Shown here piece by piece: positions 1-8,748 of a DNA stretch of 64,000 bases. Source of the DNA: Enterobacter sp. RHBSTW-00175 (lineage in GTDB: Bacteria; Pseudomonadota; Gammaproteobacteria; Enterobacterales; Enterobacteriaceae); NCBI RefSeq assembly GCF_013927005.1, contig NZ_CP055930.1, positions 4,774,001 through 4,838,000 on the forward strand, read 5' to 3'. The notes below the pieces were generated by a model that searched no databases, had not been told where the DNA came from, and worked only from the letters and a program-made list of their open reading frames with translations. The position numbers and the translations under genes are program-made. Each line of letters starts with the position of its first letter. Position 1 is the stretch's first letter.

Positions 1-169
1 CGGAAAAAGCTTCCAGTTTGCGGTCTATTCGGCAGAACAAGCTCCTTACGATGTTTCTCGCTCTTTCTATCTCGAAGCCATCAACGACGATGCAAAACAG
101 AGCGCAAAACAGGGGTTGATGAAGTTTCTGCAAATCAACACTAAAGACGCGGACGTCACCCAGTCCTGA
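1..169 (+). CDS. C-terminal fragment of an unidentified protein
   Basis: An open frame enters from the left edge (codons begin at base 2) and stops at TGA 167-169, giving about 55 residues. The readable tail includes AVYSAEQAPYDVSRSFYL and ends KDADVTQS. I do not recognise the family from this fragment. Codon use looks like the neighbouring chromosomal genes. The gene is cut by the window edge, so its start and domain structure are not visible. It is read towards a possible small RNA and an intrinsic terminator about 135 bases downstream. Confidence 0.55.
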   Translation, partial: GKSFQFAVYSAEQAPYDVSRSFYLEAINDDAKQSAKQGLMKFLQINTKDADVTQS

Positions 170-229
170 TCGTTAAGCAGGGTTAATTGCGTTGTTTAGC
201 ATTTGTTGAGACGACCCGTGATAGGGTGA

Positions 230-328
230 TCGCAGTACACAACCCGTCATGGAATGGCGAGGATGTTGATACCTAAATACAAATCTATCCATGCAAGCAT
301 TTACCGCCATTCAATGGCGGTTTTTTTT
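230..328 (+). ncRNA. Possible small RNA or leader ending at an intrinsic terminator
   Basis: The 171-base gap between the first gene tail and ftrA contains no credible reading frame but ends in a strong plus-strand terminator. An 8-base element GAATGGCG at 252-259 repeats most of the terminator's 3' arm and is complementary to its 5' arm (CGCCATTC, 305-312), so two alternative pairings are possible. I could not place a convincing -35/-10 pair and do not match it to a named sRNA, so the 5' end is a guess. It could equally be the 3' untranslated region of the upstream gene. Confidence 0.25.
304..328 (+). terminator. Intrinsic terminator before ftrA
   Basis: CCGCCAT (304-310) and ATGGCGG (314-320) form a 7-bp stem with a 3-base loop, followed by eight T residues. 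It ends transcription arriving from the left and insulates the convergent ftrA gene. Confidence 0.8.
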
Positions 329-340
329 GCCTGTCCGCCA

Positions 341-1327
341 TCAGGGCCGTTCAGATGAAAGGGCGAACTGTTTGCGATACTGCGCCGGAGAAAGCGCGAA
401 ATGCTGGCGGAAATGGTGACGCAGCGTAGCCGCTTGCCCAAACCCGGTCTGTTCAGCAATGCTGTCGATGCTTAACCGGCTGTTTTCCAGATAATCTTTT
501 GCCCGCAGTAGCCTTTCGTTGAGCAACCAGCGCGCGGGCGTTGTGCCTGTTGCGTCCTGAAAGCGGCGCAGAAAGGTGCGCTGGCTCATTCCCACGCGCT
601 GCGAGAGTGAATCGACGCTGTGTGGCAGTGCCAAATGCTGATGAAGATAATCAAACAACTTGCCAAAACGCTGGCTTTCGCGCAGTTGCGCCACCGGGCG
701 GTTCAACTGCTGCGTCTGCGAACCATCCCGATGAGGTGGAATGACAAGACGGCGGGCGACACGATTCGCCGCTTCCATGCCGTAGTCCCGGCGGACCACG
801 TGCAGGCATAAATCAATGCCCGCCGCGCTGCCGGCGGAGGTCAGAAGATCCCCCTCATCCTGATACAGCACGTCTTCAACCACATCGATGGACGGGAAGC
901 GGGATTTCAGCGTCTCAATATAGCGCCAGTGGGTTGTGGCGCGACGTCCGTCGAGTAACCCGGCGGCGGCCAGCACGAACACGCCGGAGCAGATAGACAT
1001 CACCTGGCACCCCCGGGCGCTGGCCTGGCGCAGCGCGTCGCACAGAGCCTCCGGCACCGGCGAGTCTACTCCTCGCCAGCCTGGCACAACGACCAGGTCG
1101 GCGTGTTCCAGCAAGCTGAGATTGCAGTCGGCCAGAATGCGGATCCCGCCGGTCGCACGAAGCTCACCTTCATCAACCGCCGCCACGGCAAAACGATACC
1201 AGTCGTCACCCATTTCGGGACGCGGAAGCCCGAAAATTTCAACCGCTACGCCAAATTCAAAGGTACACAGCCCGTCATAGGCCAGTACGACCACCCGTGG
1301 GGAGGAAAGCTGTCTTAACTTTGTCAT
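341..1327 (-). CDS. ftrA: Transcriptional regulator FtrA (GlxA-type: DJ-1/PfpI plus AraC HTH)
   Basis: This is a cytoplasmic AraC-family regulator of the GlxA type. Residues about 10-185 form a DJ-1/PfpI class I amidotransferase-like domain (VVVLAYDGLCTFEFG, then the nucleophile-elbow region MSICSGVFVLAAAG). Residues about 225-320 carry the two AraC helix-turn-helix motifs (VGMSQRTFLRRF and IAEQTGFG). I prefer the MTKLRQ start at 1327 because the domain begins soon after it; ATGs at 1348 and 1360 are in frame but have no ribosome site. It is divergent from a rhodanese gene, with which ftrA genes are often paired, so it probably controls that gene. The signal it senses is unknown. Confidence 0.85.
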   Translation of the reverse strand: MTKLRQLSSPRVVVLAYDGLCTFEFGVAVEIFGLPRPEMGDDWYRFAVAAVDEGELRATGGIRILADCNLSLLEHADLVVVPGWRGVDSPVPEALCDALRQASARGCQVMSICSGVFVLAAAGLLDGRRATTHWRYIETLKSRFPSIDVVEDVLYQDEGDLLTSAGSAAGIDLCLHVVRRDYGMEAANRVARRLVIPPHRDGSQTQQLNRPVAQLRESQRFGKLFDYLHQHLALPHSVDSLSQRVGMSQRTFLRRFQDATGTTPARWLLNERLLRAKDYLENSRLSIDSIAEQTGFGQAATLRHHFRQHFALSPAQYRKQFALSSERP

Positions 1328-1421
1328 CTTTTTGCGGTTTTCTGGCATGAGCGGACGCATTCAGTGGAGGAATTTGTGGATAGAGTAGTGTTAACACAAA
1401 CACCTTAGAGGAGAAAGATTC

Positions 1422-1835
1422 ATGAATTATGTTACGGAATTTCCGGCAGCCGGGCCACAAGAAGCCGTTGCCCATTTTCTGCGTCGCCTGAGTGTGGAAA
1501 CAGACTGCGCCGATGTGCATCACGCCATGACCAATAACGATCAGGACTTTGTTTTGCTGCACGTGGTGGGCAAACCCGAGCAGTTTGCCCGTCGTCATGT
1601 TCCGGGCGCTATCCATTTGCCCTGGAGCCAGATCACAGCGGAGCGCATGGCGCAGTGGCCAGAAGACACGGTCTTTGTGGTCTATTGTGCCGGGCCGCAC
1701 TGTAACGGCGCCGACAGAGCCGCGCTGAAACTCGCCCGGCTGGGGTTGCCGGTAAAAATCATGCTCGGCGGGATCACCGGCTGGCAGGATGAAAACTTCG
1801 ACTTTGCCGGGCAAATTTCAGCGGTACTCGGCTGA
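1422..1835 (+). CDS. Rhodanese-like domain protein
   Basis: This is a single-domain rhodanese of 137 residues, probably a cytoplasmic sulfurtransferase or thiol-binding protein. The fold is recognisable from LLHVVGKPEQFARRHVPGAIHLPW in the first half and the active-site loop YCAGPHCNGA near residue 86, whose first cysteine is the usual persulfide-carrying residue. The loop is followed by GGITGWQDENFDFA, the conserved closing segment. A good ribosome site (AGAGGAG) precedes the ATG. The gene is divergent from ftrA with a 94-base gap, so the two probably share a regulatory region. The substrate cannot be inferred. Confidence 0.85.
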   Translation: MNYVTEFPAAGPQEAVAHFLRRLSVETDCADVHHAMTNNDQDFVLLHVVGKPEQFARRHVPGAIHLPWSQITAERMAQWPEDTVFVVYCAGPHCNGADRAALKLARLGLPVKIMLGGITGWQDENFDFAGQISAVLG

Positions 1836-1905
1836 AGATGAATTTTTTTCAACACAGGTGAAATTTTCTCGTTTGTCGTGACGCGGCGGGTATGACATCT
1901 TTTTT

Positions 1906-1929
1906 GGACATTTAGACATCCAGAAGTCT
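1906..1929. promoter_or_regulatory. Three tandem MetJ (met) boxes
   Basis: Three contiguous 8-base units GGACATTT, AGACATCC and AGAAGTCT match the met-box consensus AGACGTCT at 5, 6 and 7 of 8 positions. They lie 64 bases upstream of the MetE-like gene. MetJ with S-adenosylmethionine binds cooperatively to tandem boxes of this spacing, so methionine repression of the downstream gene is likely. Confidence 0.75.
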
Positions 1930-1992
1930 AAAAGTTCAAGAAATGAATTATCACTGTCGGCAATTATCTGCCGGCAGAAACAGGAGATTTCC

Positions 1993-3096
1993 ATGCAGCG
2001 ACAACATGCCCCGTACCGCGCCGATGTAGTAGGCAGTTTTTTACGCCCGGATGCCATCAAACAGGCTCGTCTGAAATTTGCCAGCGGTGAGATTGATGCC
2101 GGGCAGCTTCGTGCTGTTGAGGACGAGGCGATCCGCCATGTTGTCGAACAGCAATGCGCCTGTGGTTTGCACGTAGTCACCGACGGGGAGTTTCGTCGCG
2201 CCTGGTGGCATTTCGATTTCTTCGACGGGTTGCAGGGCGTTGAACGTTATGATTCTCAGCAGGGTATCCAGTTCAATGGGGTACAGACCAAAGCCCACGG
2301 CGTGCGTGTCACCGGTAAGCTGGGCTTCGGTGACCATCCCATGCTGGCTGATTTCCGCTACCTGAAGAGTATCAGCGGGAATGCGCAGCCGAAGATGACC
2401 ATTCCAAGCCCAAGCGTGCTGCATTTCCGTGGCGGCCGCAAAGATATCGACGCAACGGTCTACCCGGATCTGGATGCCTATTTTGACGACCTGGCGACCA
2501 CTTGGCGCGATGCTATCCATGCGTTCTATGCCGCAGGTTGCCGCTATCTGCAACTGGACGACACCGTCTGGGCGTATCTCTGCTCTGACGATCAGCGTCG
2601 TCAGATCCGCGCACGTGGGGATGACGCCGACGAGCTGGCGCGCATCTATGCTCGCGTGCTGAATAAAGCGCTGGAAGGGAAACCCGATGATCTGACCATC
2701 GGCCTGCATGTCTGTCGCGGCAATTTCCGTTCAACCTGGATTTCCGAAGGCGGCTACGAGCCAGTGGCGGAAGTGCTGTTCGGCACGGTCAACGTCGATG
2801 CCTTCTTCCTGGAATACGATAACGATCGCAGCGGTGATTTTGCGCCATTGCGCTTTATCCGCCCGGGTAAACAGCAGGTGGTGCTGGGCCTTATTACCAC
2901 CAAAAATGGCGAGCTGGAAAACCCGCAGGGCGTGAAGGCGCGTCTGGAAGAGGCGGCAAAATATGTCGCGAAAGAGCAGATTTGCTTAAGCCCGCAGTGC
3001 GGTTTTGCCTCCACTGAAGAGGGCAATACCCTGAACGAAACCCAGCAGTGGGACAAAGTGCGTCTGGTGACACAAATCGCCAGCGAAGTCTGGTAA
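1993..3096 (+). CDS. Cobalamin-independent methionine synthase family protein (MetE C-domain type)
   Basis: The 367-residue protein corresponds to the C-terminal catalytic half of MetE, as in the stand-alone YxjG/YxjH-type proteins. The zinc ligands of MetE can be placed: His239 and Cys241 in GLHVCRGN, Glu274 in FLEYDND and Cys336 in SPQCGFAS. The N-terminal folate-binding half of MetE is absent, so the methyl donor may be something other than polyglutamyl methyltetrahydrofolate. The expected chemistry is methyl transfer to homocysteine. A strong AGGAG precedes the ATG. The three MetJ boxes just upstream support a role in methionine supply or salvage. Confidence 0.85.
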   Translation: MQRQHAPYRADVVGSFLRPDAIKQARLKFASGEIDAGQLRAVEDEAIRHVVEQQCACGLHVVTDGEFRRAWWHFDFFDGLQGVERYDSQQGIQFNGVQTKAHGVRVTGKLGFGDHPMLADFRYLKSISGNAQPKMTIPSPSVLHFRGGRKDIDATVYPDLDAYFDDLATTWRDAIHAFYAAGCRYLQLDDTVWAYLCSDDQRRQIRARGDDADELARIYARVLNKALEGKPDDLTIGLHVCRGNFRSTWISEGGYEPVAEVLFGTVNVDAFFLEYDNDRSGDFAPLRFIRPGKQQVVLGLITTKNGELENPQGVKARLEEAAKYVAKEQICLSPQCGFASTEEGNTLNETQQWDKVRLVTQIASEVW

Positions 3097-3106
3097 CACT
3101 TCTGAC

Positions 3107-3137
3107 ACAGCGCTGCATTATTAAAGTGCAGCGCTGT
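3107..3137. promoter_or_regulatory. Inverted repeat; possible NtrC enhancer (or attenuating hairpin)
   Basis: A perfect 11-bp inverted repeat, ACAGCGCTGCA and TGCAGCGCTGT, has a 9-base centre. Its core reads TGCA-N9-TGCA, the half-site spacing of NtrC sites, and it lies about 100 bases upstream of the expected sigma-54 start of urtA, a usual enhancer distance. There is no T-run, so it is a poor terminator for the MetE-like gene. The NtrC reading is an inference. Confidence 0.45.
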
Positions 3138-3201
3138 ACCATTCTGAGTCGTTTTCCCCGCAGGCCTTCATTCCGCCCCCGAAAATCCACGTTTTTCATC
3201 C

Positions 3202-3217
3202 TGGCATCCTTTTTGCT
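3202..3217 (+). promoter_or_regulatory. Sigma-54 promoter of urtABCDE
   Basis: TGGCATCCTTTTTGCT matches the RpoN consensus TGGCAC-N5-TTGCW. GG at 3203-3204 and GC at 3215-3216 are separated by exactly 10 bases. It is placed 82 bases before the urtA start. Nitrogen-limitation control by NtrC and RpoN is typical of urea uptake genes. Confidence 0.75.
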
Positions 3218-3299
3218 CCTCCTAAGCTGACACATGTTTATTTTCTGCGTCCAGTCGGTCACGGACGTTTAGCACAGCTTTCTTTTCAGGAGTGAAAAT

Positions 3300-4571
3300 A
3301 TGCACCGTCGTACCTTGTTAAAAGCTTTTGCACTGTCGGCCTCTGCGGTCGCAATGGGAATGAGTTTTGGTGTTCAGGCTGCGGATACTATCAAAGTGGG
3401 GATCATGCACTCGTTGTCCGGCACGATGGCCATTTCTGAAACGCCCCTGAAAGATGTTGCCCTGATGACGATCGATGAGATCAACGCGAAAGGTGGCGTG
3501 CTGGGTAAAAAGCTGGAGCCAGTGGTGGTAGACCCGGCGTCTAACTGGCCGCTGTTCGCGGAAAAAGCCCGTCAGCTGTTAAGCCAGGATAAGGTGGCTG
3601 TGGTGTTTGGCTGCTGGACATCGGTATCACGTAAATCCGTATTGCCGGTCTTTGAAGAGCTGAACGGTCTGCTGTTCTATCCGGTGCAATACGAAGGCGA
3701 AGAGATGTCGCCAAACGTCTTCTATACCGGGGCAGCGCCAAACCAACAGGCCATCCCGGCGGTGGAGTATCTGATGAGTGAAGACGGCGGCAGTGCCAAA
3801 CGCTTCTTCCTGCTCGGCACCGATTATGTCTACCCGCGCACCACCAACAAAATCCTGCGCGCGTTCCTGCACTCCAAAGGGGTTCAGGATAAAGACATCG
3901 AAGAGGTGTACACCCCGTTCGGGCACAGTGATTACCAGACCATTGTCGCCAATATCAAGAAATTCTCTGCGGGCGGCAAAACGGCCGTGGTTTCCACCAT
4001 TAACGGCGATTCCAACGTTCCGTTCTATAAAGAGCTGGCAAACCAGGGGCTGAAAGCGACCGATGTTCCGGTGGTAGCGTTCTCCGTCGGTGAAGAGGAG
4101 CTGCGCGGCATCGATACCAAACCGCTGGTGGGTAACCTTGCAGCGTGGAACTACTTTGAATCCGTCGATAACCCAACCAACCAGGCTTTTGTGGCGGATT
4201 ACAAAGCCTATGCCAAAGCGCACAAGCTGCCTAACGCCGATACCGTAGTCACCAACGACCCGATGGAAGCGACCTACGTGGGGATCCATATGTGGGCGCA
4301 GGCGGTAGAAAAAGCCGGAACCACCGATGTGGATAAAGTCCGTGCGGCGATGGCGGGGCAATCCTTCAAAGCGCCATCTGGCTTTACGCTGACCATGGAT
4401 GCTACCAACCACCATCTGCATAAGCCGGTCATGATTGGCGAAATTGAAGGTAACGGGCAGTTTAACGTGGTCTGGCAGACAGAACAGCCTGTACGTGCGC
4501 AGCCGTGGAGTCCGTTCATTGCCGGTAATGACAAAAAACCTGATCAGCCAATGAAAACGGCCAGCAACTAA
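3300..4571 (+). CDS. urtA: Urea ABC transporter, substrate-binding protein UrtA
   Basis: This is the periplasmic binding protein that captures urea (or short amides) for the UrtBCDE importer. The 423-residue protein starts with a signal peptide (MHRRTLLKAFALSASAVAMG, then GVQAA) that carries a double arginine, followed by the type 1 periplasmic-binding fold of branched-chain amino acid receptors (IKVGIMHSLSGTMAISE). SNWPLFAEKARQLL and FYPVQYEGEE are typical of UrtA. The start has a clear AGGAG. It is the first gene of a tight five-gene operon behind a sigma-54 promoter, so nitrogen control is expected. No urease genes are in the window. Confidence 0.95.
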   Translation: MHRRTLLKAFALSASAVAMGMSFGVQAADTIKVGIMHSLSGTMAISETPLKDVALMTIDEINAKGGVLGKKLEPVVVDPASNWPLFAEKARQLLSQDKVAVVFGCWTSVSRKSVLPVFEELNGLLFYPVQYEGEEMSPNVFYTGAAPNQQAIPAVEYLMSEDGGSAKRFFLLGTDYVYPRTTNKILRAFLHSKGVQDKDIEEVYTPFGHSDYQTIVANIKKFSAGGKTAVVSTINGDSNVPFYKELANQGLKATDVPVVAFSVGEEELRGIDTKPLVGNLAAWNYFESVDNPTNQAFVADYKAYAKAHKLPNADTVVTNDPMEATYVGIHMWAQAVEKAGTTDVDKVRAAMAGQSFKAPSGFTLTMDATNHHLHKPVMIGEIEGNGQFNVVWQTEQPVRAQPWSPFIAGNDKKPDQPMKTASN

Positions 4572-4595
4572 GTCATTGTCAAAGGGAGAAAAGCC

Positions 4596-6170
4596 ATGAA
4601 TATCATGCGCGTTATTGTCGCTGTTGTATGGCTTACCGGACTGCTGCCAGGGATGGCGCAGGCATCGGATGCTGATGATTTTGTTGCCGCCAACCGTAGC
4701 CAGCAGGCTGCGATGCTGGAACAGTGGGCGGCCTCGCCGGAAGCGGCGCGGCTGCCGCTGTTGCAGGCGCTGCAAAAGGAAAATCTCTATCTCGACAGTC
4801 AAAAACATGCGTTTACCCGCAGCAACGGTACGATGGTGGCTCTGGGTGATGCAACGAACGCAGAGGGGCAGACAAAAGCCGTTCGCCTGACCAATCGCCT
4901 GCGGGTTCTGGCGACCACTGCGCTCGCCACGCATCAGCTTGTGAGTGACAGTGTCACGCAAAGGCGCGATGCCGCAAGACAACTTCAGCGCGACGCGCAG
5001 CCCGATATGCTCGATTTCCTGCAAAAGCGGGCGGGCAGTGAAACAGATGATGTCGCACGCCAGGCGCTGTTACTGGCGCTGGCGAATCTGCAACTGACCA
5101 GCCCACAGGCTGATGTGCGTCTGAAGGCCGTGGAGCTGCTGGGGCAGTCTGACGATCCTGATGTTCAGGCAAAACTGACGCCATATGCTCAGGCGCAAAC
5201 TGAACCGGATGCCAGAGTGCGTGCCGCTGCCGAAGAGAGCCTTAATCACATTAAACACCGCCTGATGTGGGGCGATTTACTCGGCCAGGCTTTTATGGGG
5301 TTGTCGCTGGGGTCCGTATTACTGCTGGCCGCGCTGGGGCTGGCCATCACCTATGGATTACTGGGCGTCATCAACATGGCCCATGGCGAGATGTTGATGC
5401 TGGGAGCATATGCCACCTGGATGGTGCAACAGGTCATGGCGCAATTTACCCCGCAGTGGCTGGCACTCTATCCGGTAGTGGCGCTACCGGTGGCCTTTAT
5501 GTTGACAGCCTGTGTTGGCATGGTGCTTGAACGTGCTGTTATCCGCCATCTGTATGGCCGCCCACTGGAAACCCTGCTGGCAACCTGGGGGATCAGCCTG
5601 ATGATTATCCAGCTGGTGCGGATGACGTTTGGCGCGCAAAACCTCGAAGTGGCAAACCCGGCATGGCTTTCCGGCGGGGTGCAGGTTTTTGCCAACCTGA
5701 CGCTGCCGTGGAACCGCATTGTGGTGCTCGGTTTTGTGCTGCTGGTGCTGTTCTTTACCTGGCTTACCCTGAATAAAACCCGTCTGGGGCTGAACGTGCG
5801 CGCGGTAACACAAAACCGCAGCATGGCGGCCTGTTGCGGCGTGCCCACCGGACGCATTGATATGCTGGCCTTTGGCCTGGGGTCGGGTATTGCCGGTCTG
5901 GGCGGAGTGGCGTTATCACAGCTGGGCAACGTGGGGCCGGAACTGGGTCAGGGTTACATTATTGACTCGTTCCTGGTAGTGGTGCTTGGTGGTGTCGGTC
6001 AGCTGGCAGGTAGCGTGGCTGCCGCCTTTGGCCTTGGGATCTTCAATAAAATCCTCGAACCGCAGATGGGCGCTGTTCTGGGCAAAATCCTGATCCTGGT
6101 GGCGATCATTCTGTTCATTCAGAAACGTCCGCAGGGGCTGTTTGCACTTAAAGGGAGGGTTATTGACTGA
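4596..6170 (+). CDS. urtB: Urea ABC transporter permease UrtB
   Basis: This is one of two inner-membrane permeases of the urea importer. The 524-residue protein has a signal-like N-terminus and a soluble helical region (about residues 25-220, probably periplasmic), both usual in UrtB. A LivH-type permease with several membrane helices follows from about residue 225 (LAITYGLLGVINMAHGEMLM). The cytoplasmic coupling region with RAVTQNRSMAACCGV is present. It lies 24 bases after urtA and overlaps urtC by one base at the stop. Confidence 0.95.
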   Translation: MNIMRVIVAVVWLTGLLPGMAQASDADDFVAANRSQQAAMLEQWAASPEAARLPLLQALQKENLYLDSQKHAFTRSNGTMVALGDATNAEGQTKAVRLTNRLRVLATTALATHQLVSDSVTQRRDAARQLQRDAQPDMLDFLQKRAGSETDDVARQALLLALANLQLTSPQADVRLKAVELLGQSDDPDVQAKLTPYAQAQTEPDARVRAAAEESLNHIKHRLMWGDLLGQAFMGLSLGSVLLLAALGLAITYGLLGVINMAHGEMLMLGAYATWMVQQVMAQFTPQWLALYPVVALPVAFMLTACVGMVLERAVIRHLYGRPLETLLATWGISLMIIQLVRMTFGAQNLEVANPAWLSGGVQVFANLTLPWNRIVVLGFVLLVLFFTWLTLNKTRLGLNVRAVTQNRSMAACCGVPTGRIDMLAFGLGSGIAGLGGVALSQLGNVGPELGQGYIIDSFLVVVLGGVGQLAGSVAAAFGLGIFNKILEPQMGAVLGKILILVAIILFIQKRPQGLFALKGRVID

Positions 6171-7243
6171 TGAGCCAGCCACTTACCTTAACGCTGGCGC
6201 GTAAAGCGCCGCGTACCACGCAAATTCTCGGCAGCCTGCTGGTGACACTGCTGCTGGTGTTGCCTTTCCTGGCACTGTTGCCCGCCACGCACCCTCTGGC
6301 GTTATCCACCTGGATGCTCACCCTGGTGGGCAAAATTCTCTGTTACGCCATTGTAGCCGTCGCCCTGGATCTGGTGTGGGGCTATGCGGGGATGTTGTCG
6401 TTAGGACATGGCATTTTCTTCGCATTGGGCGGCTATGCGATGGGGATGTACCTGATGCGTCAGGCCGCGGGTGATGGGCTGCCCGCGTTTATGTCGTTCC
6501 TTTCCTGGAGCGAGCTGCCCTGGTTCTGGTGGGGCACCCAGCATTTTGCCTGGGCATTAGTGTTAATTGTGATGATCCCGGGTCTGCTTGCCCTGGTGTT
6601 CGGCTGGTTTGCGTTTCGCTCAAAAATTAAAGGGGTCTATTTCTCGATCATGACCCAGGCGCTGACCTACGCAGGCATGTTGCTGTTCTTTCGTAATGAA
6701 ACCGGCTTTGGCGGCAATAACGGCTTTACGGGGTTCACAACGCTGCTCGGGTTTTCTGTCACCGCAACGTCCACGCGCATTGCGCTGTTCCTGGCTACCG
6801 TTGTGCTGTTATTGCTGACGCTGGGCATCGGTTTTGCGCTGGCGAAAAGCAAATTTGGCCGCATTCTGACCGCCGTGCGTGATGCGGAAAACCGCCTGAC
6901 GTTCTGTGGCTACGATCCGCGTGGTTTTAAACTGCTGGTGTGGACGCTGTCTGCCGTGCTGTGCGGCCTGGCGGGCGCGTTGTATGTCCCGCAGGTGGGT
7001 ATTATCAATCCGGGCGAAATGTCGCCCACCAACTCGATTGAAGCCGCTATCTGGGTGGCACTGGGTGGACGTGGCACGCTGATTGGCCCGGTGATTGGCG
7101 CTGCGCTGGTCAACGGCGCGAAAAGTGTGTTCACCGTGGCAATGCCGGAGTACTGGCAGCTTTTTCTGGGGCTGATTTTTATCGCCGTCACCCTGTTTTT
7201 ACCGCGCGGTGTCTACGGCCTGTTTCGTAAGGGAGAGAAATAA
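6170..7243 (+). CDS. urtC: Urea ABC transporter permease UrtC
   Basis: This is the second permease of the urea importer, LivM type, 357 residues, with about nine or ten hydrophobic segments. Markers are YAGMLSLGHGIFFALGGYAMG, the EAA-like loop FGRILTAVRDAENRLTFCGYD that contacts the ATPases, and GGRGTLIGPVIGA near the C-terminus. Its ATG shares the last base of the urtB stop codon (TGATG), so translation is coupled. Its own stop shares a base with the urtD start. Confidence 0.95.
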   Translation: MSQPLTLTLARKAPRTTQILGSLLVTLLLVLPFLALLPATHPLALSTWMLTLVGKILCYAIVAVALDLVWGYAGMLSLGHGIFFALGGYAMGMYLMRQAAGDGLPAFMSFLSWSELPWFWWGTQHFAWALVLIVMIPGLLALVFGWFAFRSKIKGVYFSIMTQALTYAGMLLFFRNETGFGGNNGFTGFTTLLGFSVTATSTRIALFLATVVLLLLTLGIGFALAKSKFGRILTAVRDAENRLTFCGYDPRGFKLLVWTLSAVLCGLAGALYVPQVGIINPGEMSPTNSIEAAIWVALGGRGTLIGPVIGAALVNGAKSVFTVAMPEYWQLFLGLIFIAVTLFLPRGVYGLFRKGEK

Positions 7244-8040
7244 TGCAGCCAGCCGAAGGACTCTTTACCCGCCAGTTGCCCGGCGATCGCTACCGCGATC
7301 AGACCGACCCGGTACTGCAACTTGAGGCCATTAACGTCAATTTCGACGGGTTTCAGGCGCTAACCGACCTGTCATTAAACATCGGCGTAGGCGAATTACG
7401 CTGTGTGATTGGCCCCAATGGTGCCGGTAAAACCACCCTGATGGATGTGATAACCGGTAAGACACGGCCGCAAAGCGGGCGGGCGGTGTACGACCAGTCG
7501 ATTGATCTGACTGCGCTGGATCCTGCGGCTATCGCCCGTCAGGGTATTGGCAGAAAATTCCAGAAACCCACGGTGTTTGAAGCGCTGACGGTGTGGGAAA
7601 ACCTGGAGCTGGCCATGAAGTGTGATAAATCCGTGTGGGCAAGCCTGCGGGCAAAGCTCAGCGGCGAACAGGCTGACCGCATCGACGAGATGCTGGTGCT
7701 GTTACGTCTGAGCAGTGAACGTGACAGGCGTGCGGGTCTGCTTTCCCACGGGCAAAAACAGTTTCTGGAAATCGGTATGTTGCTGGTGCAGGACCCGCAT
7801 TTATTGCTGCTCGACGAACCCGCAGCCGGGATGACGGATGCAGAAACTGAATACACGGCAGAGCTCTTCAGGACGCTGGCGGGTAAACATTCGCTGATGG
7901 TGGTTGAGCATGATATGGGCTTTGTTGAAACCATTGCCGATCACGTGACGGTACTGCATCAGGGACGGGTGCTGGCGGAAGGTTCGCTTCGCGAGGTGCA
8001 GGCCAACGAGCAGGTGATTGAAGTGTATCTGGGGCGCTAA
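7243..8040 (+). CDS. urtD: Urea ABC transporter ATP-binding protein UrtD
   Basis: This is the LivG-type ATPase of the urea importer (265 residues). Walker A is GPNGAGKTT at residue 57, the signature region is LLSHGQKQFLEIG (SHGQ in place of SGGQ, as is common in UrtD), Walker B is LLLLDEPAAGMT and the switch histidine lies in MVVEHDMGF. The start codon overlaps the urtC stop (TAATG). UrtD and UrtE are expected to form the nucleotide-binding heterodimer. Confidence 0.95.
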   Translation: MQPAEGLFTRQLPGDRYRDQTDPVLQLEAINVNFDGFQALTDLSLNIGVGELRCVIGPNGAGKTTLMDVITGKTRPQSGRAVYDQSIDLTALDPAAIARQGIGRKFQKPTVFEALTVWENLELAMKCDKSVWASLRAKLSGEQADRIDEMLVLLRLSSERDRRAGLLSHGQKQFLEIGMLLVQDPHLLLLDEPAAGMTDAETEYTAELFRTLAGKHSLMVVEHDMGFVETIADHVTVLHQGRVLAEGSLREVQANEQVIEVYLGR

Positions 8041-8049
8041 GGAGCATTG

Positions 8050-8748
8050 ATGTTACAGGTCAACGAACTGAATCAGTATTACGGCGGAAGCCATATTCTG
8101 CGCGGTGTCAGCTTTGAAGCGGTAACGGGCGAAGTCACCTGCCTTTTAGGGCGCAACGGTGTGGGGAAAACCACGCTGCTGAAATGCCTGATGGGGCTTA
8201 TTCCGGCCAAAACGGGCGAGGTGCTCTGGCAGGGGAAAAAAATCACGCACAGCAAACCCCATCAGCGCGTGCAGTCAGGCGTGGCGTATGTGCCACAGGG
8301 CCGGGAGATCTTCCCGCGTTTAACCGTTGAAGAAAACCTGCTCCTGGGGTTATCGCGCTTCTCTGCGCGTGAGGCGAAAAACGTCCCGGACGAGATCTGG
8401 CAGCTCTTTCCGGTGCTTAAAGAGATGAAACATCGCCGGGGCGGCGATCTTTCCGGTGGGCAACAGCAACAGCTGGCTATTGGCCGTGCGCTGGCGAGCC
8501 GCCCGCAGCTGCTTATCCTGGATGAACCTACCGAAGGTATTCAGCCCTCGGTTATTAAAGATATTGGGCAGGTGATCCGCCAGCTTGCCGACCGGGGCGA
8601 TATGGCCATTCTGCTGGTTGAGCAGTTTTACGACTTTGCCGCTGAACTGGCCGACAGCTATTTACTGATGTCGCGCGGAACCATCATACAGCGTGGTCGT
8701 GGCGAAAATATGGAACAAGAAGGCGTTCGCGGTCTGGTTGCGATCTGA
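8050..8748 (+). CDS. urtE: Urea ABC transporter ATP-binding protein UrtE
   Basis: This is the LivF-type ATPase of the urea importer (232 residues). Walker A is GRNGVGKTT at residue 34, the signature is DLSGGQQQQLAIGRALA and Walker B is LLILDEPTEGIQPS, the last motif being typical of UrtE. I use the ATG at 8050, which has GGAG five bases upstream; a TTG immediately before it is in frame but too close to that site. It is the last gene of the operon. Its stop codon runs into the Zur box of zinT. Confidence 0.95.
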   Translation: MLQVNELNQYYGGSHILRGVSFEAVTGEVTCLLGRNGVGKTTLLKCLMGLIPAKTGEVLWQGKKITHSKPHQRVQSGVAYVPQGREIFPRLTVEENLLLGLSRFSAREAKNVPDEIWQLFPVLKEMKHRRGGDLSGGQQQQLAIGRALASRPQLLILDEPTEGIQPSVIKDIGQVIRQLADRGDMAILLVEQFYDFAAELADSYLLMSRGTIIQRGRGENMEQEGVRGLVAI

